64,000 nt of DNA from NCBI GenBank assembly GCA_041920215.1, contig JAYRSJ010000001.1:310001-374000 (forward strand). Reading direction: 5' to 3'. The notes beneath the pieces were generated by a model, which saw only the letters and a list, made by a program, of their open reading frames with translations, made no database searches and was not told the origin of the DNA. Source of the stretch: JAYRSJ01 sp041920215 (GTDB taxonomy: Bacteria; Pseudomonadota; Gammaproteobacteria; Burkholderiales; Burkholderiaceae_C). The first letter of the stretch is position 1, and each line of letters starts with the position of its first letter. Both the position numbers and the translations under genes were made by a program. Of this stretch, positions 51,602-60,401 are shown piece after piece.

Positions 51602-52729
51602 CTAGACGCCGCGCGCGCGGTCCGCGGCGAAGCGCTGCTGGAAGGCTGCGAACGCACCGCCATCCAGCGCCTCGCGCACCTCACGCATCAGGTTCAGGTA
51701 GTAGTGCAGGTTGTGCACGCTGGTCAGCATCGGGCCCAGCATCTCGCCGCAGCGGTCCAGATGGTGCAGATAGGCGCGGCTGAAGTTGGCGCAGCAGTAG
51801 CAGCTGCAGGTCTCGTCCACCGGCCGCTCGTCGGTCTTGTAGCGCGCATTGCGCAGGCGCAGGTCGCCAAAGCGGGTGAACAGATGGCCGTTGCGCGCAT
51901 TGCGGGTGGGCATCACGCAGTCGAACATGTCGATGCCCTGGCTGACGCCTTCGACCAGGTCCTCGGGCGTGCCCACACCCATCAGATAACGCGGTTTTTG
52001 CGCAGGCAGCTGGTGGCCGATATGGGCCAGCACCCGCTGCATATCGGCCTTGGGTTCGCCGACCGACAGGCCACCGATCGCATAGCCCGGCAGGTCGAGC
52101 TCGGCCAGGCCGGCCAGCGACTCGCTGCGCAGGTTCTCGAACATGCCGCCCTGCACGATGCCGAACAAGGCATTGGGGTTCGCGAGCCGCGCGAACTCGG
52201 TCTGGCAGCGCTTGGCCCAGCGCAGGCTCATCTCCATGCTCTTGCGCGCCTCCAGCTCGGTAGTGATGTGGCCCTTGGTCTCGTAGGGCGTGCACTCGTC
52301 GAACTGCATCACGATGTCGCTGTTCAGGATCGTCTGGATCTGCATCGAGATCTCGGGCGTCAGGAAGAGCTTGTCGCCGTTCACCGGCGAGGCGAACTTG
52401 ACGCCCTCTTCCGAGATCTTGCGCATCTCGCCCAGCGACCAGACCTGGAAGCCGCCGCTATCGGTCAGGATGGGCTTGTTCCAGCTTTCGAACCGATGCA
52501 GGCCGCCGAACTGCTTCATGATGTCCAGGCCCGGCCGCATCCACAGGTGGAAGGTGTTGCCCAGGATGATCTGCGCGCCCATCTCCTCCAGCGAGCGCGG
52601 CATCACGCCCTTGACCGTGCCATAGGTACCCACCGGCATGAAGATCGGCGTCTGCACGACGCCGTGGTTGAGGGTGAGCGTGCCGCGGCGGGCGCGGCCT
52701 TCGGTCTTGAGCAGTTCGAACTTCAGCAT
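51602..52729 (-). CDS. tgt: tRNA-guanine transglycosylase
   Basis: Exchanges G34 for preQ1 in tRNAs with GUN anticodons in queuosine synthesis. 375 residues, family length. GTLTLNHGVVQTPIFMPVGT is near the start, SGGFQVWSLG contains a substrate contact, and FDECTPYE the catalytic base region. AIGGLSVGEPKADM and LMGVGTPEDLVEGVSQGIDM are diagnostic. The zinc site is TCSCYCCANFSRAYLHHL. The start at 52729 fits the family; an earlier ATG at 52837 would run into the divergent yigZ gene. queA, the next enzyme of the pathway, is at 58722-59792; the two are not contiguous here. Confidence 0.96.
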   Translation of the reverse strand: MLKFELLKTEGRARRGTLTLNHGVVQTPIFMPVGTYGTVKGVMPRSLEEMGAQIILGNTFHLWMRPGLDIMKQFGGLHRFESWNKPILTDSGGFQVWSLGEMRKISEEGVKFASPVNGDKLFLTPEISMQIQTILNSDIVMQFDECTPYETKGHITTELEARKSMEMSLRWAKRCQTEFARLANPNALFGIVQGGMFENLRSESLAGLAELDLPGYAIGGLSVGEPKADMQRVLAHIGHQLPAQKPRYLMGVGTPEDLVEGVSQGIDMFDCVMPTRNARNGHLFTRFGDLRLRNARYKTDERPVDETCSCYCCANFSRAYLHHLDRCGEMLGPMLTSVHNLHYYLNLMREVREALDGGAFAAFQQRFAADRARGV

Positions 52730-52775
52730 GATGGGCCAGATTGTCGCAGCAGCGGGAGAGGGACAATGCCCCACC

Positions 52776-53366
52776 ATGCCCCTGAGCCTTGCCGCCCCCG
52801 TCCACAGCGAACTGCTCATCAAGAAGAGCCGCTTCATCGGTTGCGTGGAGCCCTGCGCGGACCGGGCGGCGGCGCTGGCCAGAGTCGCAGAACTTCGTGA
52901 ACAGCACCCGGGTGCGGTTCACGTCTGCTGGGCCCTGCTGGCTGGCGGGCAGAGCGCGGCCAACGACGACGGCGAGCCCGGCGGCACCGCCGGTCGGCCG
53001 ATGCTGGAGGTGCTGCGCCACCAGGATCTGGACGGCGTGCTGGCCACCGTGGTGCGCTACTGGGGCGGGGTCAAGCTGGGTGCCGGCGGCCTGGTGCGCG
53101 CCTACACCGATGCGGTGGCCCAGGCCCTGCTGGGCGCCGAGAAGGTGCCGCGCCTGCGCCAGCTGACGCTGCGCTGCACCCTGCCCTATGCGATGGAAGG
53201 CCTGGTGCGCCGCGAACTGGAGCTGGCCCAGGGCCAGCTGCTGGCGGTGCAGCATGGCGCGCTGGTCGAGATGCAGCTGGGCCTGGCCGAGCCGGCGGCG
53301 CAGGCATTGAGAGCCAGGCTGGACGAGCTGGGTCAGGGGCGTATCGGCTGGCTCAATCCAGCTTGA
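52776..53366 (+). CDS. IMPACT/YigZ family protein
   Basis: A 196-residue protein of the YigZ (UPF0029/Impact) family. The N-terminal domain has SELLIKKSRFIGCVEPC (about 11-27), VHVCWALLAGG, SNDDGEPGGTAGRP-like text (here SAANDDGEPGGTAGRPML, about 60-77) and VVRYWGGVKLGAGGLVRAY (about 91-109). The C-terminal DUF1949 domain follows from about 130. Members are linked to translation control or proline-dipeptidase-like activity, but no firm bacterial role is known. It is divergent from tgt with a 46-nt gap. Confidence 0.92.
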   Translation: MPLSLAAPVHSELLIKKSRFIGCVEPCADRAAALARVAELREQHPGAVHVCWALLAGGQSAANDDGEPGGTAGRPMLEVLRHQDLDGVLATVVRYWGGVKLGAGGLVRAYTDAVAQALLGAEKVPRLRQLTLRCTLPYAMEGLVRRELELAQGQLLAVQHGALVEMQLGLAEPAAQALRARLDELGQGRIGWLNPA

Positions 53367-53484
53367 GGCGTCGCTGTCGAGAACTGCGACCGGCTTCAGG
53401 CCCCACGATCGATCGGGGACGCTGACAGCACTCGCATAATCAGCGGCTCGAACAGAACCGATATCTCAGGGACGGGATCATCAA

Positions 53485-55305
53485 GTGGCTACTCTGATAC
53501 CTGCGCTGGGCAGCTGTGTCTCGCGCATGACCAGCGGCGAGCGCCGCCTGGCCGAACGCCTCGAAGCCAAGCTCGATGAGGACTACCTGCTCTGGTACGA
53601 CGTGCCGATGGGTCCTCGCAACGCGCATCCCGACTTCTGCGTCATGCATCCGCGCCGCGGCATCCTGGTGCTGGAGGTCAAGGACTGGCGCCTGAGCACC
53701 CTGCTCAAGGTGGACAAGCAGACCTGGGAGATCCTGGCCGAAGGCCAGCCAAAGCGCGTGATCAACCCCTTGGAGCAAGCGCGCCAGTATGCGCACCAGG
53801 TCGTCAATGCGCTGGAACGTGACCCGCAGCTGGTGCATGCCGAGGGGCCGAACCAGGGCAAGCTGGCCTTCCCCTGGAGCTACGGCGTGGTGTTCCCGAA
53901 CATCAGCCGCAAGCAATTCGAGGACGCCGAGCTGCAGCACGCCATCGAGCCCCATCGCGTGATCTGCCAGGACGAGATGCTGGAATCAGTGGAGGCCGAG
54001 GCCTTGCAAAGCCGCCTGTGGGATATGTTTCCCTACCTGATGCGTGGCGTGATGAGCCTGCCACAGCGCGAGCGGGTACGCTGGATCATGTTCCCCCAGG
54101 TACGGCTGTCGCTCCAACCATCGCTGTTCAACACCGGGGCCGATGCAGAGCCTGAACTGCCCAGCATCATGCGCGTGATGGACCTTCAGCAGGAGCAGCT
54201 GGCTCGCTCGCTGGGCGAAGGCCACCGCGTGATCCACGGTGTGGCCGGCTCGGGCAAAACCATGATCCTGGGCTATCGCGCCGAGACACTGGCGCGTGCT
54301 AGCGGTCCCGGCAGCAAGCCCATCCTGGTGCTGTGCTTCAACGAGCCGCTGGCGGTCAAGCTGGCCAGCGTGATGGCCGCCAAAGGCTTGGACGCGCAGG
54401 TCCAGGTGAAACATTTCCATAAATGGTGCCGCGACCAACTGGTGGCCTTCGGCCAGACACTGCCCGGCCAGATGGGTGCCCAGCAGTATGTACAGGCCTT
54501 GGTGGACGGAGTGATCCGCGGAGTGGAGCGCAGGCAGATTCCCAGTGGCCAGTACCAGGCCGTGCTGATCGACGAAGGCCACGACTTTGCGCCCGAATGG
54601 CTCAAGCTGGTGACGCAGATGGTGGATCCGGCTACCAACAGCCTTCTGTTGCTCTATGACGATGCACAGAGCATCTATGAGCGCAGGCGCACAAAACAGT
54701 TCAGTTTCAAGAGTGTGGGCATACAGGCGCAGGGCCGCACCACCGTGCTGAAGATCAACTACCGCAACACGCGACAGATCCTGCAGATCGCCGCGGCTGT
54801 AGCCGCCGATCTGCTAACGCCGGACGACAGCGACGAGGACGGCATTCCGCTTCTGAAGCCGGTCAGCTGTGGGCGCGATGGTGAGCCAGCGCTGATCATT
54901 CGACTGCCGACGCCACGCGAGGAAGCGCAGGCCATTGCCGATGCCCTGAAGCAGGCGCACCATGAAGGCCATGCCTGGGGCGATATGGCCGTGCTCTGCG
55001 CCGACTGGAAGGCCATGGATATCTGCGCCGCTGCCCTGACGCAGCGCCGGCTGCCGGTCAATCTGCGCAAGCGCACTGGCGACTACAAGCCCGATGCCGA
55101 TGCCATCCAAGTCATGACAATGAAAGTCAGCAAGGGCTTGGAGTTCCCGGTAGTCGCCCTGCCTGGCGTGGGCCACATGCCAGCACCCGGCGACAACGAA
55201 CAGGAGGCAGCGCGGGTTTTCTACGTAGCGGCCACTCGGGCAACGCACAAGCTGGTGCTGGGACTGGGAGGCAGCGGCTCGCTCGCGACGCGGCTCCGGT
55301 TGTAG
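53485..55305 (+). CDS. NERD-domain UvrD-like helicase
   Basis: A 606-residue protein combining an N-terminal NERD (nuclease-related) domain at about 14-120 (RRLAERLEAKLDEDYLLWYD; PDFCVMHPRRGILVLEVKDW) with a superfamily 1 helicase core. Walker A is VAGSGKT (about 253-259), Walker B is VLIDEGHD (D363, E364), motif III contains LYDDAQSIYERR, motif V is TMKVSKGLEFPVV (about 545) and motif VI is FYVAATRATHKLVL (about 579). The start is a GTG at 53485. It stands alone, with visibly lower GC than its neighbours, which hints at recent acquisition. Possible roles are DNA repair or phage defence; none is proven. Confidence 0.9.
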   Translation: MATLIPALGSCVSRMTSGERRLAERLEAKLDEDYLLWYDVPMGPRNAHPDFCVMHPRRGILVLEVKDWRLSTLLKVDKQTWEILAEGQPKRVINPLEQARQYAHQVVNALERDPQLVHAEGPNQGKLAFPWSYGVVFPNISRKQFEDAELQHAIEPHRVICQDEMLESVEAEALQSRLWDMFPYLMRGVMSLPQRERVRWIMFPQVRLSLQPSLFNTGADAEPELPSIMRVMDLQQEQLARSLGEGHRVIHGVAGSGKTMILGYRAETLARASGPGSKPILVLCFNEPLAVKLASVMAAKGLDAQVQVKHFHKWCRDQLVAFGQTLPGQMGAQQYVQALVDGVIRGVERRQIPSGQYQAVLIDEGHDFAPEWLKLVTQMVDPATNSLLLLYDDAQSIYERRRTKQFSFKSVGIQAQGRTTVLKINYRNTRQILQIAAAVAADLLTPDDSDEDGIPLLKPVSCGRDGEPALIIRLPTPREEAQAIADALKQAHHEGHAWGDMAVLCADWKAMDICAAALTQRRLPVNLRKRTGDYKPDADAIQVMTMKVSKGLEFPVVALPGVGHMPAPGDNEQEAARVFYVAATRATHKLVLGLGGSGSLATRLRL

Positions 55306-55317
55306 ACCTGATCCAGC

Positions 55318-55884
55318 ATGGCCCTGGCCCTCCTCCTGATCGACATGCAGCGTGGCGCCTTCGACGGCGCGCGCTGCCCGGTGATCGACGCCGCCGACAC
55401 CTTGCTTGCCAACGCCAGTCAGCTGCTCGTGGCGGCGCGCGTCAGCGTGCAAGTGCCGCCGCCCCTGATCGTCTTCATCCAACACTGCGAAACCACCGCC
55501 GGCAAGGTTTTCGAGCAGGGCAGCGTGCACTGGCAACTGCACGAAGACCTGCAGCCCCGTGCCGGCCGGGTCAGCGAACGGCTGATCGAGAAGCACGACT
55601 GCGACGCCTTCGAGAACACCTCGCTGGATCAGCAGCTGCGGGCCTATGGTGCAGCCCGTCTGGTGCTCTGCGGCCTGCAAAGCGAGCTGTGTGTCAGTAG
55701 CACCGCGCGCGCCGCGCTGGCACTTGGCTACCAGGTGCTGCTGGCCTCTGATGCGCATAGCACGTGGAACTGGGGTGGTCGTCGCGCCACCGAACTGCGC
55801 GCAGAGGTGAACGACCAACTGGCCCTCGCCGGCGCAGAGGTCGTGCCCAGCGCGCTGTTGGCCTCAGAACTCGCGAGCCGCTGA
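55318..55884 (+). CDS. Isochorismatase-family cysteine hydrolase
   Basis: A 188-residue hydrolase of the isochorismatase/nicotinamidase superfamily. The start MALALLLIDMQRGAF carries the catalytic Asp (D9). K92 is in LIEKHDCDAFENTSL and the nucleophile C125 is in CGLQSELCVSST; this is the complete family triad. Relatives hydrolyse isochorismate, nicotinamide, ureidoacrylate or N-carbamoyl compounds, so the substrate is open. It begins 12 nt after the helicase stop, which could mean co-transcription. It ends before a short GC hairpin at 55887. Confidence 0.9.
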   Translation: MALALLLIDMQRGAFDGARCPVIDAADTLLANASQLLVAARVSVQVPPPLIVFIQHCETTAGKVFEQGSVHWQLHEDLQPRAGRVSERLIEKHDCDAFENTSLDQQLRAYGAARLVLCGLQSELCVSSTARAALALGYQVLLASDAHSTWNWGGRRATELRAEVNDQLALAGAEVVPSALLASELASR

Positions 55885-55886
55885 GT

Positions 55887-55902
55887 CCCGCCAATGGGCG
55901 GG
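55887..55902 (+). terminator. Short GC hairpin after the isochorismatase gene
   Basis: CCCGCC-AATG-GGCGGG begins just after the stop codon. No U-run follows, so it is only a possible terminator or mRNA end stabiliser. Confidence 0.35.
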
Positions 55903-56088
55903 CCTGACACGGGTTGGAGCGAGTGGCGCAATCAGCGGGTGGCCCAGGGACGAAGTCACCGAACTGCCTGTTAGCTTCATACGGTGGGACCACCAACCGT
56001 CACACCCCGCTACTGCCACAACGCTGTCCGCAGCCGGCCGCACACTGTGCAGCCGGATCCATCACGCCAGCCACTGGCCACGCCGACC

Positions 56089-56619
56089 ATGCAGTCCTTG
56101 CCCCTTGAGCTCCTTGCTGCCAGCGCTGGCGCGCCGACGGACTTCGACTTCATCATCGGCAGCTGGCAGGTCCAGCACCGCCGCCTGAAGCGACGCCTGT
56201 GCGGCTGCACCGACTGGGAGCGGTTCAGCGGCCTTTCCAGCACGCGCAAGCTGCTGGGCGGCCTGGCCAATCTGGAGGACAACCTGCTGGACCTGCCCGA
56301 CGACCGCTACCGTGCGGCGGCGCTGCGCTCCTTCGATCCGGCCAGCCGGCAATGGTCGATCTGGTGGCTGGACGGGCGCCGGCCGCAGGCGCTGGACGTT
56401 CCGGTGCTCGGGTGCTTTCGCGACGGCCTGGGCAGCTTCCACGCCGATGATCGGCTGGACGGCCGGCAGATCCAGCTGCGTTTCCTCTGGTTCCCGGCGG
56501 CGGCCAGCGGCCAACCGCGCTGGGAGCAGGCCTGCTCGGCCGACGGGGGCCGGAGCTGGGAGACCAACTGGACCATGGACTTCAGCCCGGCGGCCCCGCA
56601 GGCGGTGCCGGCAGGCTGA
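56089..56619 (+). CDS. DUF1579-like hypothetical protein
   Basis: A 176-residue protein without signal peptide or membrane segment. The blocks FDFIIGSWQVQHRRLKRRLC, NLEDNLLDLPDDRYRAAALR, FDPASRQWSIWWLDGRRPQA and SCSADGGRSWETNWTMDF-like text (here ACSADGGRSWETNWTMDF) match the DUF1579 pattern (recollection). It is probably a beta-barrel (lipocalin-like) fold of unknown ligand. The ATG at 56089 is preferred over an open frame from 55984. Its last 38 nt overlap the 3' end of the convergent diguanylate cyclase gene. Confidence 0.78.
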   Translation: MQSLPLELLAASAGAPTDFDFIIGSWQVQHRRLKRRLCGCTDWERFSGLSSTRKLLGGLANLEDNLLDLPDDRYRAAALRSFDPASRQWSIWWLDGRRPQALDVPVLGCFRDGLGSFHADDRLDGRQIQLRFLWFPAAASGQPRWEQACSADGGRSWETNWTMDFSPAAPQAVPAG

Positions 56620-58639
56620 CGCCCTCGACCGTGCTGAGCCGCAGGCGGCCGGCGGCCAGCAGCGCGTCGAACTGCGTCAGCTCGGCCTCGCTCAGCGGCT
56701 GCGGCGCCAGCGCGATGATCAGACGGTTGCGCCCCTCGGCCTTGGCGCGGTAGAGCGCCGCATCGGCCAGCTCCACCTGGCCGTTCCAAGCGCCGCTGCC
56801 GGCCTGCCAGACCACGCCACCGGCCGAGGCCCGCACCGCCAGCGCCCCTTGATGGGGGAGCTCGACCGGCCGGGCACCGATCGCCGCCAGCAGGCGGCCG
56901 GCCACCACCGCCAGCGCGCCCTCGTCGGTGCCCACCAGGATCAGCAGGAACTCCTCGCCACCCCAGCGCACCACCGCATCGCCCTGGCGCAGCATGGCCT
57001 GCAGCCGGCGCGTCAGCTCAACCAGCACCGCATCGCCGGCCGCATGGCCATGGCCGTCGTTGACCCGCTTGAAGTGGTCGATGTCCAGCAGCACCAGCGC
57101 CACCTTGCGGCGCTGCGCCACTGGTAGCACGCGGTTCTCAGCATCCAGGCGCTGCAGCAGCGCCTCGCCGAAGCGGCGGTTCCAGGCCCCGGTCAGCGCG
57201 TCGTGCTGCGACTCGTCGCTGAGCCGCTCGACGTCACGGCTCAGGCGCCGATTGAGATGGCGCGTGCGGCTCAGGCGCTGCCAGATCATGAAGGCCAGCA
57301 GCGCCACCAGCAGGGCCGCGCCCGCCCAGGCGCGCTCGCGCCAGGCCCGCAGCGCCAGTTCGGCATCGCCGCGCGCCTTCTCCAGCTTCAGGCGCTCGAT
57401 CTCGCGCTGGCGCTGCTGCGCCGCCGCCTGCTCCTGCAGCTGGGCGATGGCCTGCTCGCGCTGCGAGTTGGTCAGCTCGGTGTTCAGCTGCACCCAGCGG
57501 CGCAGCGTGGCCAGGGCCTGCGGCATGCGTCCGGCGGCCTCCAGCGCATTGACCTGCTGCTCCAGCAGATCGGCCAGCTCACGTTTATCGCCGGTCTTCT
57601 CGCCGATCTCGACCGCCTGCTGCACCAGCGCCAGCCCCTGCTCGGCGCGCTGCAGACCGACCAGCGCAACACCCCGGTTGACCAGCGCGAAGGCATAGCC
57701 GTTCGGGTCCGCCACGCGGTCGACGGCCTGCTCGGCGCGGGCAGCATACCCGGCCGCCTTGCGGTAGTCGCGCTGGTCGTTGTGCAGGGCCGCCAGATTG
57801 ATCAGCGCGTTCTGGTGAAAAACCCGCAGGTCCTGCTCCTGCAGGGTCAGGCGCAGCACCTCCTCGAGCACGCTGGCACGCTCGCGGTCTTCCTTGCGCG
57901 CGGCCAGCGCATAGCTGAGGTTGACCAGAGCGCGCGCCAGCCCGTAGCGGAAATCGATCTCGCGTGCCAGCGCGGCGCCGCGGCGTGCGTAGTCCTCGGC
58001 ATTGCGCAGGTCGCGGCGGCTGGCATTGAGCACGCCCAGCACATCCAGCGCGATGACCAGATCGGCCTGCCGCTGGTGCTGGTTGGCGACCTCCGAGGCG
58101 CTCAGCGCATCGGCGATCGCCTCCTCGGGCTCGGACAGCTGGGAGTGGGCGGTGGCCCGGGCAAGAAACCACTCGAAGGCCAGGGACGGATCCTGGGGTG
58201 CCGGCTGGCTGAGTAGCTCGTTCAGGGCGCGCCGCAGCGTCTGGGCATCGCTGATCTCGGCCAGCTGCGAGCGGCGCACCCGCAGCGCCGCTTCGCAGGG
58301 CGCGCAGGCCTCGCGCTCGGCATAGCCCTGCAGCTGCTCCATCGCGGTGCGGGCCAGCGCCTGCTCGCCGCTGAGCAGGGCCAGGCCGGATAGCGCGGTC
58401 TGGTAGCGCCAGCGCTGTTCCAGCGGGGCTTCGCTGCCGGGAGCGCTCGCCCGCTGCAGGCGCCGCAGCGCGCTCAGCGGCGAGGCATAGCCGCGGGCGG
58501 CGAACTCGCTGATCACCGCCTCCGCCGCTTCGGCCGCCAGGGCGCCGGCGGGCGCCAGCAAGCCGCCGCATACCAGCAGCAGGGCCAGCCGCGGGGCGAA
58601 CCGCCGCCGCAGCACGCCACCATCGTTCAGAGCGATCAT
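56582..58639 (-). CDS. Periplasmic-TPR diguanylate cyclase
   Basis: A 685-residue protein. An N-terminal signal peptide (RRRFAPRLALLLVCGGLLAP) precedes a long tetratricopeptide array, about 40-420 (NAEDYARRGAALAREIDFRY; YAFALVNRGVALVGLQRAEQ), so the sensor is probably periplasmic. A coiled coil, then a membrane segment (WAGAALLVALLAFMIWQRL, about 450), lead to the GGDEF domain: DALTGAWNRRFGEALLQRLD, LLDIDHFKRVNDGHGHAAGD, VRWGGEEFLLILVG (active GGEEF). RQGD five residues before it is a likely I-site. It is a diguanylate cyclase responding to an unknown envelope signal. Its 3' end overlaps the DUF1579-like gene by 38 nt. Confidence 0.92.
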   Translation of the reverse strand: MIALNDGGVLRRRFAPRLALLLVCGGLLAPAGALAAEAAEAVISEFAARGYASPLSALRRLQRASAPGSEAPLEQRWRYQTALSGLALLSGEQALARTAMEQLQGYAEREACAPCEAALRVRRSQLAEISDAQTLRRALNELLSQPAPQDPSLAFEWFLARATAHSQLSEPEEAIADALSASEVANQHQRQADLVIALDVLGVLNASRRDLRNAEDYARRGAALAREIDFRYGLARALVNLSYALAARKEDRERASVLEEVLRLTLQEQDLRVFHQNALINLAALHNDQRDYRKAAGYAARAEQAVDRVADPNGYAFALVNRGVALVGLQRAEQGLALVQQAVEIGEKTGDKRELADLLEQQVNALEAAGRMPQALATLRRWVQLNTELTNSQREQAIAQLQEQAAAQQRQREIERLKLEKARGDAELALRAWRERAWAGAALLVALLAFMIWQRLSRTRHLNRRLSRDVERLSDESQHDALTGAWNRRFGEALLQRLDAENRVLPVAQRRKVALVLLDIDHFKRVNDGHGHAAGDAVLVELTRRLQAMLRQGDAVVRWGGEEFLLILVGTDEGALAVVAGRLLAAIGARPVELPHQGALAVRASAGGVVWQAGSGAWNGQVELADAALYRAKAEGRNRLIIALAPQPLSEAELTQFDALLAAGRLRLSTVEGVSLPAPPAGPPG

Positions 58640-58678
58640 GAGATGAGGAGCGGTAGCCAGACCGTCCTCATGATGCCC

Positions 58679-58728
58679 CAGGCCGGCAGCGCCGCAAACG
58701 GCGCCGGCCTAGGCATAAGCCCTAGGCC
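58679..58728 (-). terminator. Two alternative hairpins at the end of queA
   Basis: AGGCCGGC...GCCGGCCT (58679-58710) and GGCCTAGG-CATAAGC-CCTAGGCC (58706-58728) share GGCCT, so only one can form at a time. The second spans the queA stop codon. No U-run follows on the minus strand, so termination is uncertain. Confidence 0.35.
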
Positions 58729-59792
58729 TGCCGCTCCAGCAGCATCGCATCCCCATAGCTGAAGAAGCGGTAGCCTTGGGCGATCGCATGGCGGTACAGG
58801 CCCATGATGTGCTCATAGCCGGCGAAGGCGCTGACCAGCATCATCAGCGTGCTCTTGGGCAGATGGAAGTTGGTGATCAGACGGTCCACCACCCGGAACT
58901 CGAAGCCCGGGGTGATGAAGATATCGGTCTCGCGAGCGCCTGGCTGAAGCGTGCCGCCCAGCGCGGCGGATTCGAGCGCGCGCAGCGTGGTCGTGCCCAC
59001 CGCCACCACCCGGCCACCGGCCGCACGGGTGCGGGCGATGCGGGCCACGGTGTCGGCGCTGACCTCGAACCATTCGCTGTGCATGCGGTGCTCGCTGAGC
59101 TGCTCGACCCGCACCGGCTGGAAGGTGCCGGCGCCTACATGCAGGGTCACATGGGCGGTGTTGACGCCGCGCTGAGCCAGGGCCTCCAGCACGCCGGCAT
59201 CGAAATGCAGCGCGGCGGTGGGTGCCGCCACCGCGCCGGGCTCCTTGGCGAACACGGTCTGGTAGCGGCGCTGATCGTCCTCGGTGTCGCCATGCTCGAT
59301 ATAGGGCGGCAGCGGCACATGGCCGTGCTGCTCCAGCAACGCGAAGGCATCGCCCGGGAAGCGCAGATGGAACAGACCGCCCTCCGGGCCGCAGCGGCCC
59401 AGCACCTCGGCATCGAAAGCCTCGGCGAAGCGCAGCCGCGTGCCGGGCTTGGGACTCTTGCTGGCGCGCAGATGGGCCCAGACCTCTTGCGTGCCGGGCA
59501 GCACCCGCTCCACCAGGGCCTCCACCGCGCCACCGCTGGCCTTCTTGCCGTAAAGCCGCGCCTTGATCACCTTGGTGTTGTTGAACACCAGCAGATCGCC
59601 GGGGTCCAGCAGGCCGGGCACATCGCGGAAGACCCGGTCCACCGGGGCGCTGGCGCGGCCGTCCAGCAGTCGCGAGGCGCTGCGCTCGGCGGCAGGATGC
59701 TGGGCGATCAAGGCCTGCGGGAGCTCGAAGTCGAAGTCGCTGACCTGGTAGGCGCGCGCGCTGCCCTGCGTCGAGGAAAAGTCCTGGTTCAT
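58722..59792 (-). CDS. queA: S-adenosylmethionine:tRNA ribosyltransferase-isomerase
   Basis: Transfers and isomerises the ribosyl group of SAM to preQ1-tRNA to give epoxyqueuosine. 356 residues, family length. The blocks VSDFDFELPQALIAQHPAAE (about 17-36), LLVFNNTKVIKARLYGKKAS, GHVPLPPYIEHGDTEDDQRR, YQTVFAKEPGAVAAPTAALH and HVTLHVGAGTFQPVRVE are diagnostic. The ending GYEHIMGLYRHAIAQGYRFF and GDAMLLER is intact. The start is ATG at 59792. Together with tgt it shows queuosine synthesis; queC, queD, queE, queF and queG are not in the window. Confidence 0.96.
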   Translation of the reverse strand: MNQDFSSTQGSARAYQVSDFDFELPQALIAQHPAAERSASRLLDGRASAPVDRVFRDVPGLLDPGDLLVFNNTKVIKARLYGKKASGGAVEALVERVLPGTQEVWAHLRASKSPKPGTRLRFAEAFDAEVLGRCGPEGGLFHLRFPGDAFALLEQHGHVPLPPYIEHGDTEDDQRRYQTVFAKEPGAVAAPTAALHFDAGVLEALAQRGVNTAHVTLHVGAGTFQPVRVEQLSEHRMHSEWFEVSADTVARIARTRAAGGRVVAVGTTTLRALESAALGGTLQPGARETDIFITPGFEFRVVDRLITNFHLPKSTLMMLVSAFAGYEHIMGLYRHAIAQGYRFFSYGDAMLLERQA

Positions 59793-59958
59793 TGTTGCCG
59801 AGGGCCGGACAGACCCGTTCCATGCTGATGCGGGCGCGGATTGTGGCATGGGCAGCTGGGTCGATGGCCGTTGACTTAACTCAAGCCGGCAGGGTGCTGC
59901 CGGTGCGAGCATGAAGACAAGCCAGAGACAAGACAGCCAATCCAAGGAGTGTGTCGCC

Positions 59959-60360
59959 ATGAGCCCAGCCCGCCTGACCCCCGGCCAGCACGCCCTGCTG
60001 GAGAGCGCTCTGCTGCAACAGCAGCAGCAGCTGGAGCGCTCGCTGCAGACCCAGCTCGGCGAAGGCGGCGACCGCGTGGCCCATGCCCGCGAGCAGCTGC
60101 TGCAGGACGCCGACGACGCGATCGAGCATGCCGACGAGCGCGACCTCGATCTGGCCCGCAGCGACAGCCTGATGGAGCAGCTGCGCCAGGTCAACGCGGC
60201 CCTGCTGCGCCTGCGCAGCCCGGACTATGGCCGCTGCCCGGACTGCGATGCCGACATCCCCTTCGACCGCCTGCAGCGCCATCCCGAGGTGCTGCGCTGC
60301 GTGGCCTGCCAGAGCGCGCTGGAGAAGCGCCAGGGCGGCGCCCAGCCGGCCAGCCTTTAG
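59959..60360 (+). CDS. TraR/DksA family zinc-finger protein
   Basis: A 133-residue DksA-like protein. A coiled-coil region covers about 12-75 (LLESALLQQQQQLERSLQTQ). The C-terminal zinc finger is CPDC-x17-CVAC (CPDCDADIPF...VLRCVACQSALE). The two acidic residues at the coiled-coil tip of true DksA are not obvious, so the effect on RNA polymerase is uncertain. AAGGAG lies 10 nt before the ATG at 59959; an earlier ATG at 59911 is weaker. It is 41 nt upstream of the next small gene and may form an operon with it. Confidence 0.9.
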   Translation: MSPARLTPGQHALLESALLQQQQQLERSLQTQLGEGGDRVAHAREQLLQDADDAIEHADERDLDLARSDSLMEQLRQVNAALLRLRSPDYGRCPDCDADIPFDRLQRHPEVLRCVACQSALEKRQGGAQPASL

Positions 60361-60401
60361 TCAGTGCCTCTTCATTCATCCACCCACCACGGAGTTTCCT
60401 G

